The position numbers and the translations under genes were made by a program. Source: Nostoc sp. ATCC 53789 (lineage in GTDB: Bacteria > Cyanobacteriota > Cyanobacteriia > Cyanobacteriales > Nostocaceae). From it: a stretch of 64,000 nucleotides of DNA. The notes beneath the pieces were generated by a model that worked only from the letters and a program-made list of their open reading frames with translations, was not told the origin of the DNA and made no database searches. Positions 36,252-43,460 of the stretch are shown piece after piece. Position 1 is the stretch's first letter. Every line of letters begins with the position of its first letter. The stretch is from contig NZ_CP046703.1 in NCBI RefSeq assembly GCF_009873495.1, positions 6,724,501-6,788,500 on the forward strand, written 5' to 3'.

Positions 36252-36558
36252 ACTGTCCTCCCCTCCAACCTCATCATCATGGACATATCCCAAAAGCCAA
36301 AAGTTACGTTACACAAGTTTTGGTTTTGTGACTTAGGGGTAAGTTTTCGCGTGCGCCCCTACACCCTGAGAATACAGATTTTTGATTGGGGAGGACGCCT
36401 CAGCCGAACCCGCACTGGTTCGGAAAGGTGGGCTAATGAAAAGCCATCAAACTAGGAGCTAAAGGAGTTTGCCTCTTGTGTGTTTTACCTTTGCAACTTC
36501 TGAGCGCTGTTAGCAAACTTACCCTACGGAAAGTCGCCCAAGCCTCTACAGATTTATT
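36252..36558. other. Intergenic region with a pair of small hairpins
   Basis: Between the 40-aa gene and the beta-CASP gene, both on the minus strand. CCGAACC(N6)GGTTCGG at about 36403-36422 is a perfect 7-bp stem, followed by GGCTAATGAAAAGCC at about 36433-36447. A GTGCGCCCCTACA repeat fragment is at 36352. No known riboswitch class was recognised. Confidence 0.4.
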
Positions 36559-36681
36559 TCAATGTGCGGAACCATTGCCGTGATAGTTATCTGAATCATA
36601 GAATCCGTTTTTCGTGCCAAAGAATAAGCACGAAAGCGTGAAGATAACTGTTAATCCAGCTAGAATCAGCTTTACATCCAT
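36559..36681 (-). CDS. Small single-pass membrane protein (40 aa)
   Basis: ATG 36681 to TGA 36559-36561 encodes 40 residues. One hydrophobic helix (LILAGLTVIFTLSCLFF) is followed by a hydrophilic tail GTKNGFYDSDNYHGNGSAH. An AAGGGG ribosome site lies 11 bp upstream. The tail pattern looks strongly constrained and is familiar to me from short, conserved cyanobacterial proteins, possibly thylakoid-associated. I cannot name it. Its size makes it easy to miss in automated annotation. Confidence 0.7.
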   Translation of the reverse strand: MDVKLILAGLTVIFTLSCLFFGTKNGFYDSDNYHGNGSAH

Positions 36682-37007
36682 TTGTTTGCTGCCCCTTACT
36701 CAAGACTTTCTTATCTTAATTTAGTGCTTCCGCAATCAAACCGGATCACTAGAAAATCTTTACTATGGTTATGTGGATTGGGCAATAGGTAACTTTACCA
36801 CAATCAGTCAGATTGTAGAACTTTTCGGTTCACCTGTCCATCCATCTGATTTAAACTAAAATTTTCACTGTTTCCGGCGTAGTTCTGGATTTAAAGAGAG
36901 GTCTACGCACTGTCTATATTGATTTGAAAGCTATTGTAAATCAAATGATGACATACAGCCTCCAATGAGGTCATGGTGTACATATCACATTTGATTCATA
37001 ACTTAAT
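36682..37007. other. Intergenic region between divergent small gene and GT4
   Basis: About 325 bp separating divergent starts. It should contain both promoters. I see no repeat, operator or RNA gene that I can support. Confidence 0.4.
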
Positions 37008-38240
37008 ATGAATATCTTAATGCTATCTTCTACCTTTCCTTACCCACCAACGCGCGGGGGAACCCAAGTCAGGACATTTCATTTACTTAAATACCTGAGT
37101 CAACGCCATACTGTCACCCTCGCTACTCAACGCGAGGGCGATGTTACCGACGCAGAAGTAGTAGAATTAGGCAATTATGTGGATCATCTAGCCATTTTTG
37201 AACGCCCTTCAGATTCTGGAACCACTGGAATATTGAAGAAAATACAGCGATTTGGTCAATTTGTGCAACAAGGGACACCGCCAAGCGTACTTAACCGCTA
37301 CTCACTTGAGATGCAAAGATGGGTTGATAACTGGGTGGAAGCAGGGAAATGTGATGTAATTACCTGCGAACATAGCGTCAATGAAATTTATGTGCGATGT
37401 CTACGACGGGCTACGCCTACACATTTTCAGAAACAGCTAAAAACCATAGTGAATGTTCATAGTTCTGTTTACGCTACCTGTCGCAACCAACTAACCACAG
37501 GCATTTCAGAAAATTCCCTGAGAGACAAAATTAATCTACCGCTTCTGCGGCGTTATGAGCAAAATTACTGTGGTAAGTTTTCGGCAATTGTAGCGACAAC
37601 AGAAGAAGATAAAATTCAACTACAAGAATTTAACCCCAATAGTGAAATTACAGTTATTCCCAATGGTGTAGATTTAGTTTCTTTCCCCAACCGTAGCACC
37701 GATCCAGGAGGACATCGCTTAATTTTTATCGGCGCAATGGATAATTTGGCAAACATTGATGCTGTCTGCTTCTTCAGCAACGAAGTCTTGCCAGCAATCC
37801 AAAAACTTTATCCTGATACAATTTTCGATATCGTCGGTTCTCATCCAGTGCCAGAAGTTTTAGCACTCGATCAAAAACCAGGAATTAATGTAATTGGGCG
37901 TGTGCCTTCAATGGTAGAATACTTGCATAAATGTACCATCTGTGTTGTACCCATGCGAACTGGGTTTGGCATTAAAAATAAAACTTTAGAAGCAATGGCA
38001 GCTGGTGTACCTATAGTAGCTAGCGATCGCGGCTTAGAAGGATTAGCTGTAGATGGCGTTAGTCATCCATTACGGGCATTACGAGCAAATACACCAAAGG
38101 AGTACATCACCGCTATTAGTCAACTCTTCGATCAACCACATCTGCGTGCAGAATTGTCTCATAACGGTAGACATCTGGTAGAAACAGATTTTACTTGGGA
38201 TATCGCTGGTAAAAGCTATGAACAAGTTTGTCTAAGCTAA
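37008..38240 (+). CDS. Glycosyltransferase family 4 protein
   Basis: A 410-residue retaining GT-B glycosyltransferase. N-terminal acceptor domain: MLSSTFPYPPTRGGTQVRTF and LLKYLSQRHTVTLAT. The C-terminal donor domain has TVIPNGVDL, HRLIFIGAMDNLANIDAVCF, and the GT4 EX7E region PMRTGFGIKNKTLEAMAAGVP. It resembles glycosyltransferases used in exopolysaccharide synthesis (including the TIGR03087 group). Oddity: residues RCLRRATPT (near 125-135) are encoded by an interspersed DNA repeat at 37394-37420. Upstream is the divergent 40-aa gene; no polysaccharide cluster is visible. Confidence 0.9.
   Translation: MNILMLSSTFPYPPTRGGTQVRTFHLLKYLSQRHTVTLATQREGDVTDAEVVELGNYVDHLAIFERPSDSGTTGILKKIQRFGQFVQQGTPPSVLNRYSLEMQRWVDNWVEAGKCDVITCEHSVNEIYVRCLRRATPTHFQKQLKTIVNVHSSVYATCRNQLTTGISENSLRDKINLPLLRRYEQNYCGKFSAIVATTEEDKIQLQEFNPNSEITVIPNGVDLVSFPNRSTDPGGHRLIFIGAMDNLANIDAVCFFSNEVLPAIQKLYPDTIFDIVGSHPVPEVLALDQKPGINVIGRVPSMVEYLHKCTICVVPMRTGFGIKNKTLEAMAAGVPIVASDRGLEGLAVDGVSHPLRALRANTPKEYITAISQLFDQPHLRAELSHNGRHLVETDFTWDIAGKSYEQVCLS
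37394..37420 (+). repeat. Interspersed repeat inside the GT4 coding region
   Basis: GCGATGTCTACGACGGGCTA + CGCCTAC is near-identical to intergenic copies at 59887-59916 and 60698-60726. It is in frame, encoding part of RCLRRATPT, and the open frame is kept on both sides. Confidence 0.7.
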
Positions 38241-38275
38241 CGCGCCTACATATTGCACTATTTTCGGTGTAGACC

Positions 38276-38446
38276 GTCATTAGTCATTAGTCATTTGTGT
38301 ATTACCAAGGACAAATGGCAAAGGACAACCTCACCAGTTGATGTGCTTTCTTATATGTGTAACAGCTTAGTAGATAAATTCTAATTGTTTTTTCTTATCG
38401 GTCTGTAACAAATGTATGCAGAGACATTGCAATGCAACGTCTCTGC
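38276..38446. repeat. TTAGTCA tandem repeat and GCAGAGAC hairpin
   Basis: TCATTAGTCATTAGTCATTTG (about 38278-38298) is a short tandem repeat. At about 38417-38446, GCAGAGACATTGCAATGCAA followed by CGTCTCTGC forms an inverted repeat. Both are common Nostoc intergenic elements; a relative of the hairpin is at about 53590-53622. Confidence 0.6.
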
Positions 38447-38510
38447 ATCGGTTGGGCAAATTATGTGATCTAGATCGTATTGGTTGTTAGTTAGCTTGTA
38501 AAGAAACACG

Positions 38511-38792
38511 TCAATTATTATCAAACCTAGTAGAAGCACCTAAAACAAGTAATTTTTTATGCTTGCGCTTATTCTTATTCTTGAGAGTATTCAAATAACT
38601 ATCAACGTAGCGGAAAGCAGCAGCACCGTCATAATCAGCAATGGCTATAGCTTGTAAGAAAACCTTTGAAGGAATTTCAAACGCTAAAAATCTTTCTGTT
38701 AAAATCAACAAATCTTTATCTGTGGCGGGAAAAGTAGTCTCTTCTATCTCTTCGGGATCGTAGAAAATGTCTTCAATTAATGCTCTGTACAC
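38511..38792 (-). CDS. Small hypothetical protein (93 aa), overlaps upstream gene
   Basis: Encodes 93 residues: VYRALIEDIFYDPEEIEETT, then KDLLILTERFLAFEIPSKVF, and a basic end (NKNKRKHKKLLVLG). I chose GTG 38792 because GGGAGG sits 7 bp upstream; it overlaps the end of the preceding gene by 20 bp, typical of translational coupling. An acidic N-terminal half and a basic C-terminal tail are visible. No family is recognised. Confidence 0.6.
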   Translation of the reverse strand: MYRALIEDIFYDPEEIEETTFPATDKDLLILTERFLAFEIPSKVFLQAIAIADYDGAAAFRYVDSYLNTLKNKNKRKHKKLLVLGASTRFDNN

Positions 38793-39018
38793 TTTGTACC
38801 TCCCCAAAAGCATAAGATGCAAAGCCTGTGATAAAGTTTAGTTGCTGATCGCGAGTTTGTAAGTTAACTGGGAGTTCGGTACCAGGACATCCTATTTCCC
38901 GTAAAATCTCTAAACAATAAGCACCGAGTTGAGTGTATGGAGCTTGCTCCAATTCTTGAGCTACCTCTAGAGCCATCTCCAGATTGACTTGGATAACCGT
39001 CGTTACAGGGTTGGTCAT
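38773..39018 (-). CDS. Small hypothetical protein (81 aa)
   Basis: ATG 39018 with an AGGG site 7 bp upstream; ends at TGA 38773-38775. The product contains MALEVAQELEQAPYTQLGAY, a helix-rich segment, then EIGCPGTELPVNLQTRDQQL and ITGFASYAFG. It is the first gene of an overlapping pair with the 93-aa protein. No recognised domain; the tight overlap suggests the two proteins work together. Confidence 0.6.
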   Translation of the reverse strand: MTNPVTTVIQVNLEMALEVAQELEQAPYTQLGAYCLEILREIGCPGTELPVNLQTRDQQLNFITGFASYAFGEVQSVQSIN

Positions 39019-39361
39019 AAACACGCCCTAATAAACTGGATGTTCTTAGTTTTGATCACAAGTACAAATAGCGTAACGGTGTTTTTGCGGAATTTATGAA
39101 GAGGGGAAAATAAAGTATCAGCGCATTTGCGGTAATGTATCGAAAATTATCCAAACAAGACTGAAAGCTTAACAATTCCGATCTAAGTGCGATCGCTACA
39201 CTAAAATACATTGGCATTCACTTAATGTCAAAGACAAGCCAATATTTGCCTTAACACGTATAAATACTTATTAAAGGCGAAAGCGCTTGCCAGAACACAA
39301 GCGAGGAAATGTGAGATATGCCTGGGGCGTGAGCCTACGGTGGGCAGGTAGGCGATCGCAG
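39019..39361. other. Intergenic region upstream of the small gene pair
   Basis: About 340 bp between two minus-strand genes. It contains AT-rich sequence, one HIP1-like GCGATCGC near 39189 and another near 39353, and a CGTGAGCCTACGGTGGGC repeat fragment near 39330. I see no further gene. Confidence 0.4.
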
Positions 39362-40150
39362 TTAAATATTTTCTTGTTGGGGGCGTAAGCTTTTAATCGT
39401 AGCGGTCAAAACTAGGACAATTGCCAAAACAAACACGGTATTTCTGAGTATTGAGTTATCAGAGTGTTTGATTGCTATGGCTACTAGTGCCCAGAGTATT
39501 ACTCCTGCATAAGCGATGTCTCGACGCTGGATAACTATAACTACTGCAACTGCTGTTGCTATCAGTACCATGATGAGAGTCCATGTTATAGCAGAAATTC
39601 CCCAACCGTTCCACCCGTGAAAATACAAGGCACACGCTATATTGACAATGGTCGCCACGCTAATCCAGCCTAGATAAATGCTGATCGGAAAGTGAAGACA
39701 CCATTTTTTCAGCCTAGGTACACGCGATTTGCCAATTTCTAACTGTACATAAACACCAATCAGGGGCAACAGAATCAAAAGCATTGCAATTACAGAAAGA
39801 GCAAAAAGCCGAGACAAAAACAGATATACCCAGATACTTTGAGCAACACAGGCAATCACCAACAGATAACCTGTCTTACGTAAATCAGGCTCATCTCGTT
39901 GGTTAGGTAAAGCTTGGTATATTCCAAAAGCAAACAACCCAAGGTAAATCAGCCCCCAGATAGCAAAGGCGTAATTGGCAGGGATAATCAGGACATTTTT
40001 AAATAAAGTATTGGAAATTTCCCCTATACTGAGTCCATTGAGTGGAAAAACGTTCGATAGTACGTTGATAACGAAAGCACCAAAGATTGCAGCCAACGTA
40101 ACAAGCTGTCGCCAAAAATCCCGGTAATTGCCTCTTGTGGACTGCTGCAT
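39362..40150 (-). CDS. TspO/MBR-like (tryptophan-rich sensory) membrane protein
   Basis: A 262-residue protein with about seven to eight hydrophobic helices. IIPANYAFAIWGLIYLGLFA and LGWISVATIVNIACALYFHG match the TspO/MBR signature (PxxxFxxxWxxLY type). TspO proteins bind tetrapyrroles and affect their export or degradation. At 262 residues it is longer than classical TspO (about 160), with extra C-terminal helices, as in the plant/cyanobacterial long type. The nearby IS630 element lies 150 bp upstream of its start and does not disrupt the gene. Confidence 0.8.
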   Translation of the reverse strand: MQQSTRGNYRDFWRQLVTLAAIFGAFVINVLSNVFPLNGLSIGEISNTLFKNVLIIPANYAFAIWGLIYLGLFAFGIYQALPNQRDEPDLRKTGYLLVIACVAQSIWVYLFLSRLFALSVIAMLLILLPLIGVYVQLEIGKSRVPRLKKWCLHFPISIYLGWISVATIVNIACALYFHGWNGWGISAITWTLIMVLIATAVAVVIVIQRRDIAYAGVILWALVAIAIKHSDNSILRNTVFVLAIVLVLTATIKSLRPQQENI

Positions 40151-40302
40151 AGGATGTTAACTGTTATCTTTTTGTGACTGTAACCATAAGTTTGCTCCGT
40201 GATTCATTGATCAAGATGAGTATTTATACTCAGAAATGATCTCTTGGTTTTAAGGTTACATAAACCCTGATCTTTCGGCAACTGTATGATTTTAATACCA
40301 AT

Positions 40303-40881
40303 TTAATATGAAGCTGCATAGAAAAGAGCTTCGAGAATAAAGTTATAAGAAGAGATAGATATTACCTGCTCAAGTGTAAGTTGATTAAATATTTCTTGGA
40401 TGCGATCGCGTAAATTCTGTAAAGAAGAGAAAAGCTGATTTTTGAGTGGTTTCTTGAGGAGCTGCCAAAGCCTTTCAATGGGATTGAGTTCAGGGGCTGA
40501 AGGTGGTTGAAACAGAGGAATAATATTTTCTGGCCAACGAATTGCTGAACTTGTATGAGCAGGTGCTTGGTCAACCTGTAAAATAGCGTAATCCCCACCT
40601 AATTGTTGAGATAGCCAGTCCAAAAACTGTTGAAAACACTCGCCATTCAGTTTTGGATATTCATAAAGAAAATGATCTCCAGTCAATGGTTCAATTGCAC
40701 CATAAATCCAAAAATTTTCCCGTGGCCATTTCACCTCAACAGTAGGCTTAACTCCAGAGGCAGTAATCACTTTTCCTGTAAGAGTTTTCAGTCCCACCCT
40801 CGTTTCATCCTGGCACAGGTAGCGAACACACTTGCCGGGTGCTAGATGTTTTTCTAGACAATTCAGAATGATACCGAGTTT
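40303..40881 (-). CDS. IS630 transposase, catalytic part (orfB)
   Basis: This frame has no good start of its own; it is reached by a -1 shift on the A8 run at 40879-40886 from the upstream frame. It supplies the DDE catalytic core: LCQDETRVGLKT (first Asp), AILQVDQAPAHTS (second Asp) and APELNPIERLWQLLK (Glu). The stop codon (40303-40305) falls within the terminal inverted repeat region. The fusion product would have about 353 residues, standard for IS630. Confidence 0.88.
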   Translation of the reverse strand, partial: KLGIILNCLEKHLAPGKCVRYLCQDETRVGLKTLTGKVITASGVKPTVEVKWPRENFWIYGAIEPLTGDHFLYEYPKLNGECFQQFLDWLSQQLGGDYAILQVDQAPAHTSSAIRWPENIIPLFQPPSAPELNPIERLWQLLKKPLKNQLFSSLQNLRDRIQEIFNQLTLEQVISISSYNFILEALFYAASY

Positions 40882-41363
40882 TTTTTAAACTCAGATACTA
40901 ACTTTTCATCCTGCTTATGGCTTTGAGGACGTGGTACTTTTAGTTTTGCCCCTAATCGATATCGAACCAATGCATAAACCGTTGCATACTCGATATCAAG
41001 CCCCTGCTCTTGCTTTAACCACTCTACTATTGCACCATAGCTACTAAAGCCTTTTCCTGTTTTTAACTCCTCTTCAAGTGCCGTGATCGCTCCTTCAGGA
41101 ATTTTCCGTTTTGCTCCCGGAGCTTTTTTTATTTTCAATAATTCATCTAGCCCACCCGATCTATATTTTTGTAACCATCTTGTCACCGTTGATGTATCTT
41201 TAGCCAAGCGTTTTCCAATATCTTGCTGCTCCTTGGCCTGCCCGCTTTTTATCCACCACAGCATAATAAGTTTTTCTTTCTGGTTCCCTAAATTAGCTGT
41301 TTGTAGGCGTTTTTTAAGTTCTTCTTCGCTCTCTGCGATTTCAATCTCAAAAGGGCGGCTCAT
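40863..41363 (-). CDS. IS630 transposase, DNA-binding part (orfA)
   Basis: A 166-residue frame with two helix-turn-helix regions: DIGKRLAKDTSTVTRWLQKY and YGAIVEWLKQEQGLDIEYAT. It starts at ATG 41363 and, if no shift occurs, ends in KKNSVSF just after the A8 run. With -1 frameshifting it continues into the DDE domain. This two-frame layout is usual in cyanobacterial IS630 elements. The unshifted product may act as a DNA-binding inhibitor. Confidence 0.88.
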   Translation of the reverse strand: MSRPFEIEIAESEEELKKRLQTANLGNQKEKLIMLWWIKSGQAKEQQDIGKRLAKDTSTVTRWLQKYRSGGLDELLKIKKAPGAKRKIPEGAITALEEELKTGKGFSSYGAIVEWLKQEQGLDIEYATVYALVRYRLGAKLKVPRPQSHKQDEKLVSEFKKNSVSF

Positions 41364-41423
41364 GGTTCTTTTAATTTATCGAGTTTGTTTTCTCTATTAT
41401 ATGCAGCTTCATATTAAATTGGT

Positions 41424-41871
41424 ATAAAACCAAATGCTAAAACTGCGATCGGCAGACTGATGGTTATAGTAACAACTTGAACAATATGCGATGCGATCGC
41501 GGATTAAGCATATTAGCAATAAGAATAGAGACTATTGCGTTGCCGATAAAATTTAGTTGTTCGTGTCGCCTTTGATGCGTAAAGAAAGCGATACACACGT
41601 TTGAAGCGCTATGAGCTGCACTTATAGCTAGAATTAGCTGTAACTTATTATAGATACAATACTCTACATAGTTTTGACTTAGTGCAAAGATAGTTTACAA
41701 AAGTTGCTCAACCAGTTGCCATAATATTGTCTTCTAGCCTTTGAAGACTTAAGGGTAAAAGTCAGATATCGAGCAAGTCAACATTTTGGTACACTCAATT
41801 CATCTGGAAGGCTCATTTTTTAATATATTAAATTAGATAAATTGCTAACTAATTCGATTTATACAAATAAG
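41424..41871. other. Intergenic region right of the IS630 element
   Basis: About 450 bp. On the minus strand a start-less open stretch reads QLILAISAAHSASNVCIAFF and onward for about 70 codons, which could be a gene remnant, but no family is recognised. Otherwise only HIP1-type GCGATCGC (near 41498) is notable. Confidence 0.35.
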
Positions 41872-42813
41872 ATGAGCATTGAGATTATTAGTATAAAAAA
41901 CATCAAAATCCAACAAAATATTATCTTACAAAAGATTTTCGATTTATCTTCAACTCCAACCCCAAACGCTGCTCACATACAACAAATAACCGAGACTTTA
42001 GTAAAAACAGTGACAGCAATTGAAAAAATATGCTTCCAGCAGCAAGTAACACCTGCCAACCTGACTAGTTCATCCCGCCAAATATACTCCTGGATGAAGT
42101 TCTTGACAGATGAGTGTAACCTAAAACTTCATCTGCAAAGAACTTATTATGTGCGGCAAATCGCTCAAAAAATCCTCAATAATGGTCAAGGGTCAATCGA
42201 AGTAATGATTGAATTCACTAATCTTGCACTCTTATACAAGGGTAAGAAGTCTAGTAACGTTGCTAAAATCGTGATTAATGAAGGTTTTATTAATGCGTCA
42301 GAAGAAGTTTTACAGGCGGTAGTCAAATCTGCCCTTTTGGGGAATAGCCAAGATAGTACACGACTTATTAGGTCGTTTGCCAGTTCATCAGAATACAGCG
42401 ATGTACTACTAGAACTTGATTTAATTGCTGAAGTAATTGCAGAGAATGCACAAGGTAAATTTTATAACCTACATCATTTATTTGATAAACTGAACCACGA
42501 ATATTTTGCGGCAAATCTTGTCAAACCACGCCTTGCATGGAGCCAAATTAACACTTACCGTAAGTTCGGACATTATGAGACAGCTAGAGATCGTGTTGTG
42601 ATAAGTTTGACTCTTGACAATGCCAATATACCGGAGTTTGTTACTGAATTCGTTTTATATCACGAATTGCTGCACAAGTACCACGGTATAAAGTGGGTTC
42701 AGGGCAGAAGAATGGTTCATACAAAAGAGTTTCGTGTATATGAAAGCAGGTTCAAGTTGTACAAAGAAGCATCTGTATGGCTGAAAAAGTTGGCATCTAG
42801 CCCAAGACCGTAA
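41872..42813 (+). CDS. Zinc metalloprotease-like protein (SprT/M48-like HExxH)
   Basis: A 313-residue protein. The N-terminal half is helical with no clear motif. The C-terminal domain starts FDKLNHEYFAANLVKPRLAW and has a zinc-binding HELLH (His264-Glu265-x-x-His268) in LYHELLHKYHG, then a third possible ligand His283 in MVHTKEFRVYE. This layout (FxxLNxxYF...HELxH...H) is that of SprT-like metalloproteins, also related to M48. The frame opens ten codons earlier at a TTG, but ATG 41872 is the better start. Substrate unknown. Confidence 0.78.
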   Translation: MSIEIISIKNIKIQQNIILQKIFDLSSTPTPNAAHIQQITETLVKTVTAIEKICFQQQVTPANLTSSSRQIYSWMKFLTDECNLKLHLQRTYYVRQIAQKILNNGQGSIEVMIEFTNLALLYKGKKSSNVAKIVINEGFINASEEVLQAVVKSALLGNSQDSTRLIRSFASSSEYSDVLLELDLIAEVIAENAQGKFYNLHHLFDKLNHEYFAANLVKPRLAWSQINTYRKFGHYETARDRVVISLTLDNANIPEFVTEFVLYHELLHKYHGIKWVQGRRMVHTKEFRVYESRFKLYKEASVWLKKLASSPRP

Positions 42814-42898
42814 ATATGTTGAGTCAATCTTTTATGGCACGTTAACGCTATACAAAATAGTAATATAGATTAAAAAACATAAATTACTGTAAACTCCT

Positions 42899-43279
42899 AT
42901 GGCGGACATAAATGGTAATTGGTTAGGAACTTACTGGCAAGATGAAATGCCAAGTCGATTTGAAGCAACTTTTGTGCAAAGTGGAAATGTTCTCAAGGGT
43001 TCTATTTTGGATGATAACTATTTAGGAGAAGCGACTGTTAGCGGTGAGGTAATTGGACGTAATATCAGCTTTACAAAGCTTTATTTAATAACTTCGCCTT
43101 CACCAGTTACATACACAGGTACAGTCTCAGAAAACGAAGATTATATGCAAGGAAAGTGGAGCATTGGCTCTCGCTACTCTGGTTTATGGGAGGCGCGGCG
43201 AAATGGAGAGAATCTGATTGTAGATTTACAAACTTTGCTTGAAAAGCAAACTCTATTAACAACTTCAAAAAATACATAG
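42899..43279 (+). CDS. Hypothetical beta-rich protein (126 aa)
   Basis: A 126-residue protein with alternating strand pattern: NGNWLGTYWQDEMPSRFEAT, NVLKGSILDDNYLGEATVSG, and YTGTVSENEDYMQGKWSIGS. The GxW ... GKW/GLWEA repeats resemble small lipocalin-like or avidin-like barrels. No signal peptide. I recognise it as a conserved cyanobacterial hypothetical; ligand and function are unknown. It lies upstream of the Rieske fusion gene, with a 180-bp gap. Confidence 0.7.
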   Translation: MADINGNWLGTYWQDEMPSRFEATFVQSGNVLKGSILDDNYLGEATVSGEVIGRNISFTKLYLITSPSPVTYTGTVSENEDYMQGKWSIGSRYSGLWEARRNGENLIVDLQTLLEKQTLLTTSKNT

Positions 43280-43460
43280 AGGCGATTAGCATAAAATTTG
43301 ACCCCTCAAAACTTTTCAAACAGCCTCTAAGCGAAGGGGTTGCTGTAGGCCTTACTACTGATTATAAAGTTAACAAAAATTAGAATGCACAAATGCTCAA
43401 ACCTGAAAAACTTTGTCAGAGTAGAAATAAGGGTTTTGACATTTACCTATGTGCAATTAA

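Larger units (their letters stand above)
40298..41423. mobile_element. IS630 family insertion sequence, complete
   Basis: A 1126-bp element with perfect terminal inverted repeats of 23 bp (40298-40320 and 41401-41423, starting CCAATTTAATATGAAGC). It is flanked on each side by TA (40296-40297 and 41424-41425), the target duplication typical of IS630/Tc1-mariner elements. It encodes one transposase in two overlapping minus-strand frames. Intact ends, TA duplication and open frames point to a recent insertion. Only one copy is in this window. Confidence 0.92.

Noticed and set aside
36403..36447. Known riboswitch (cobalamin, glutamine, TPP)
   Set aside because: The consensus boxes of these classes are absent; only simple stems are visible.
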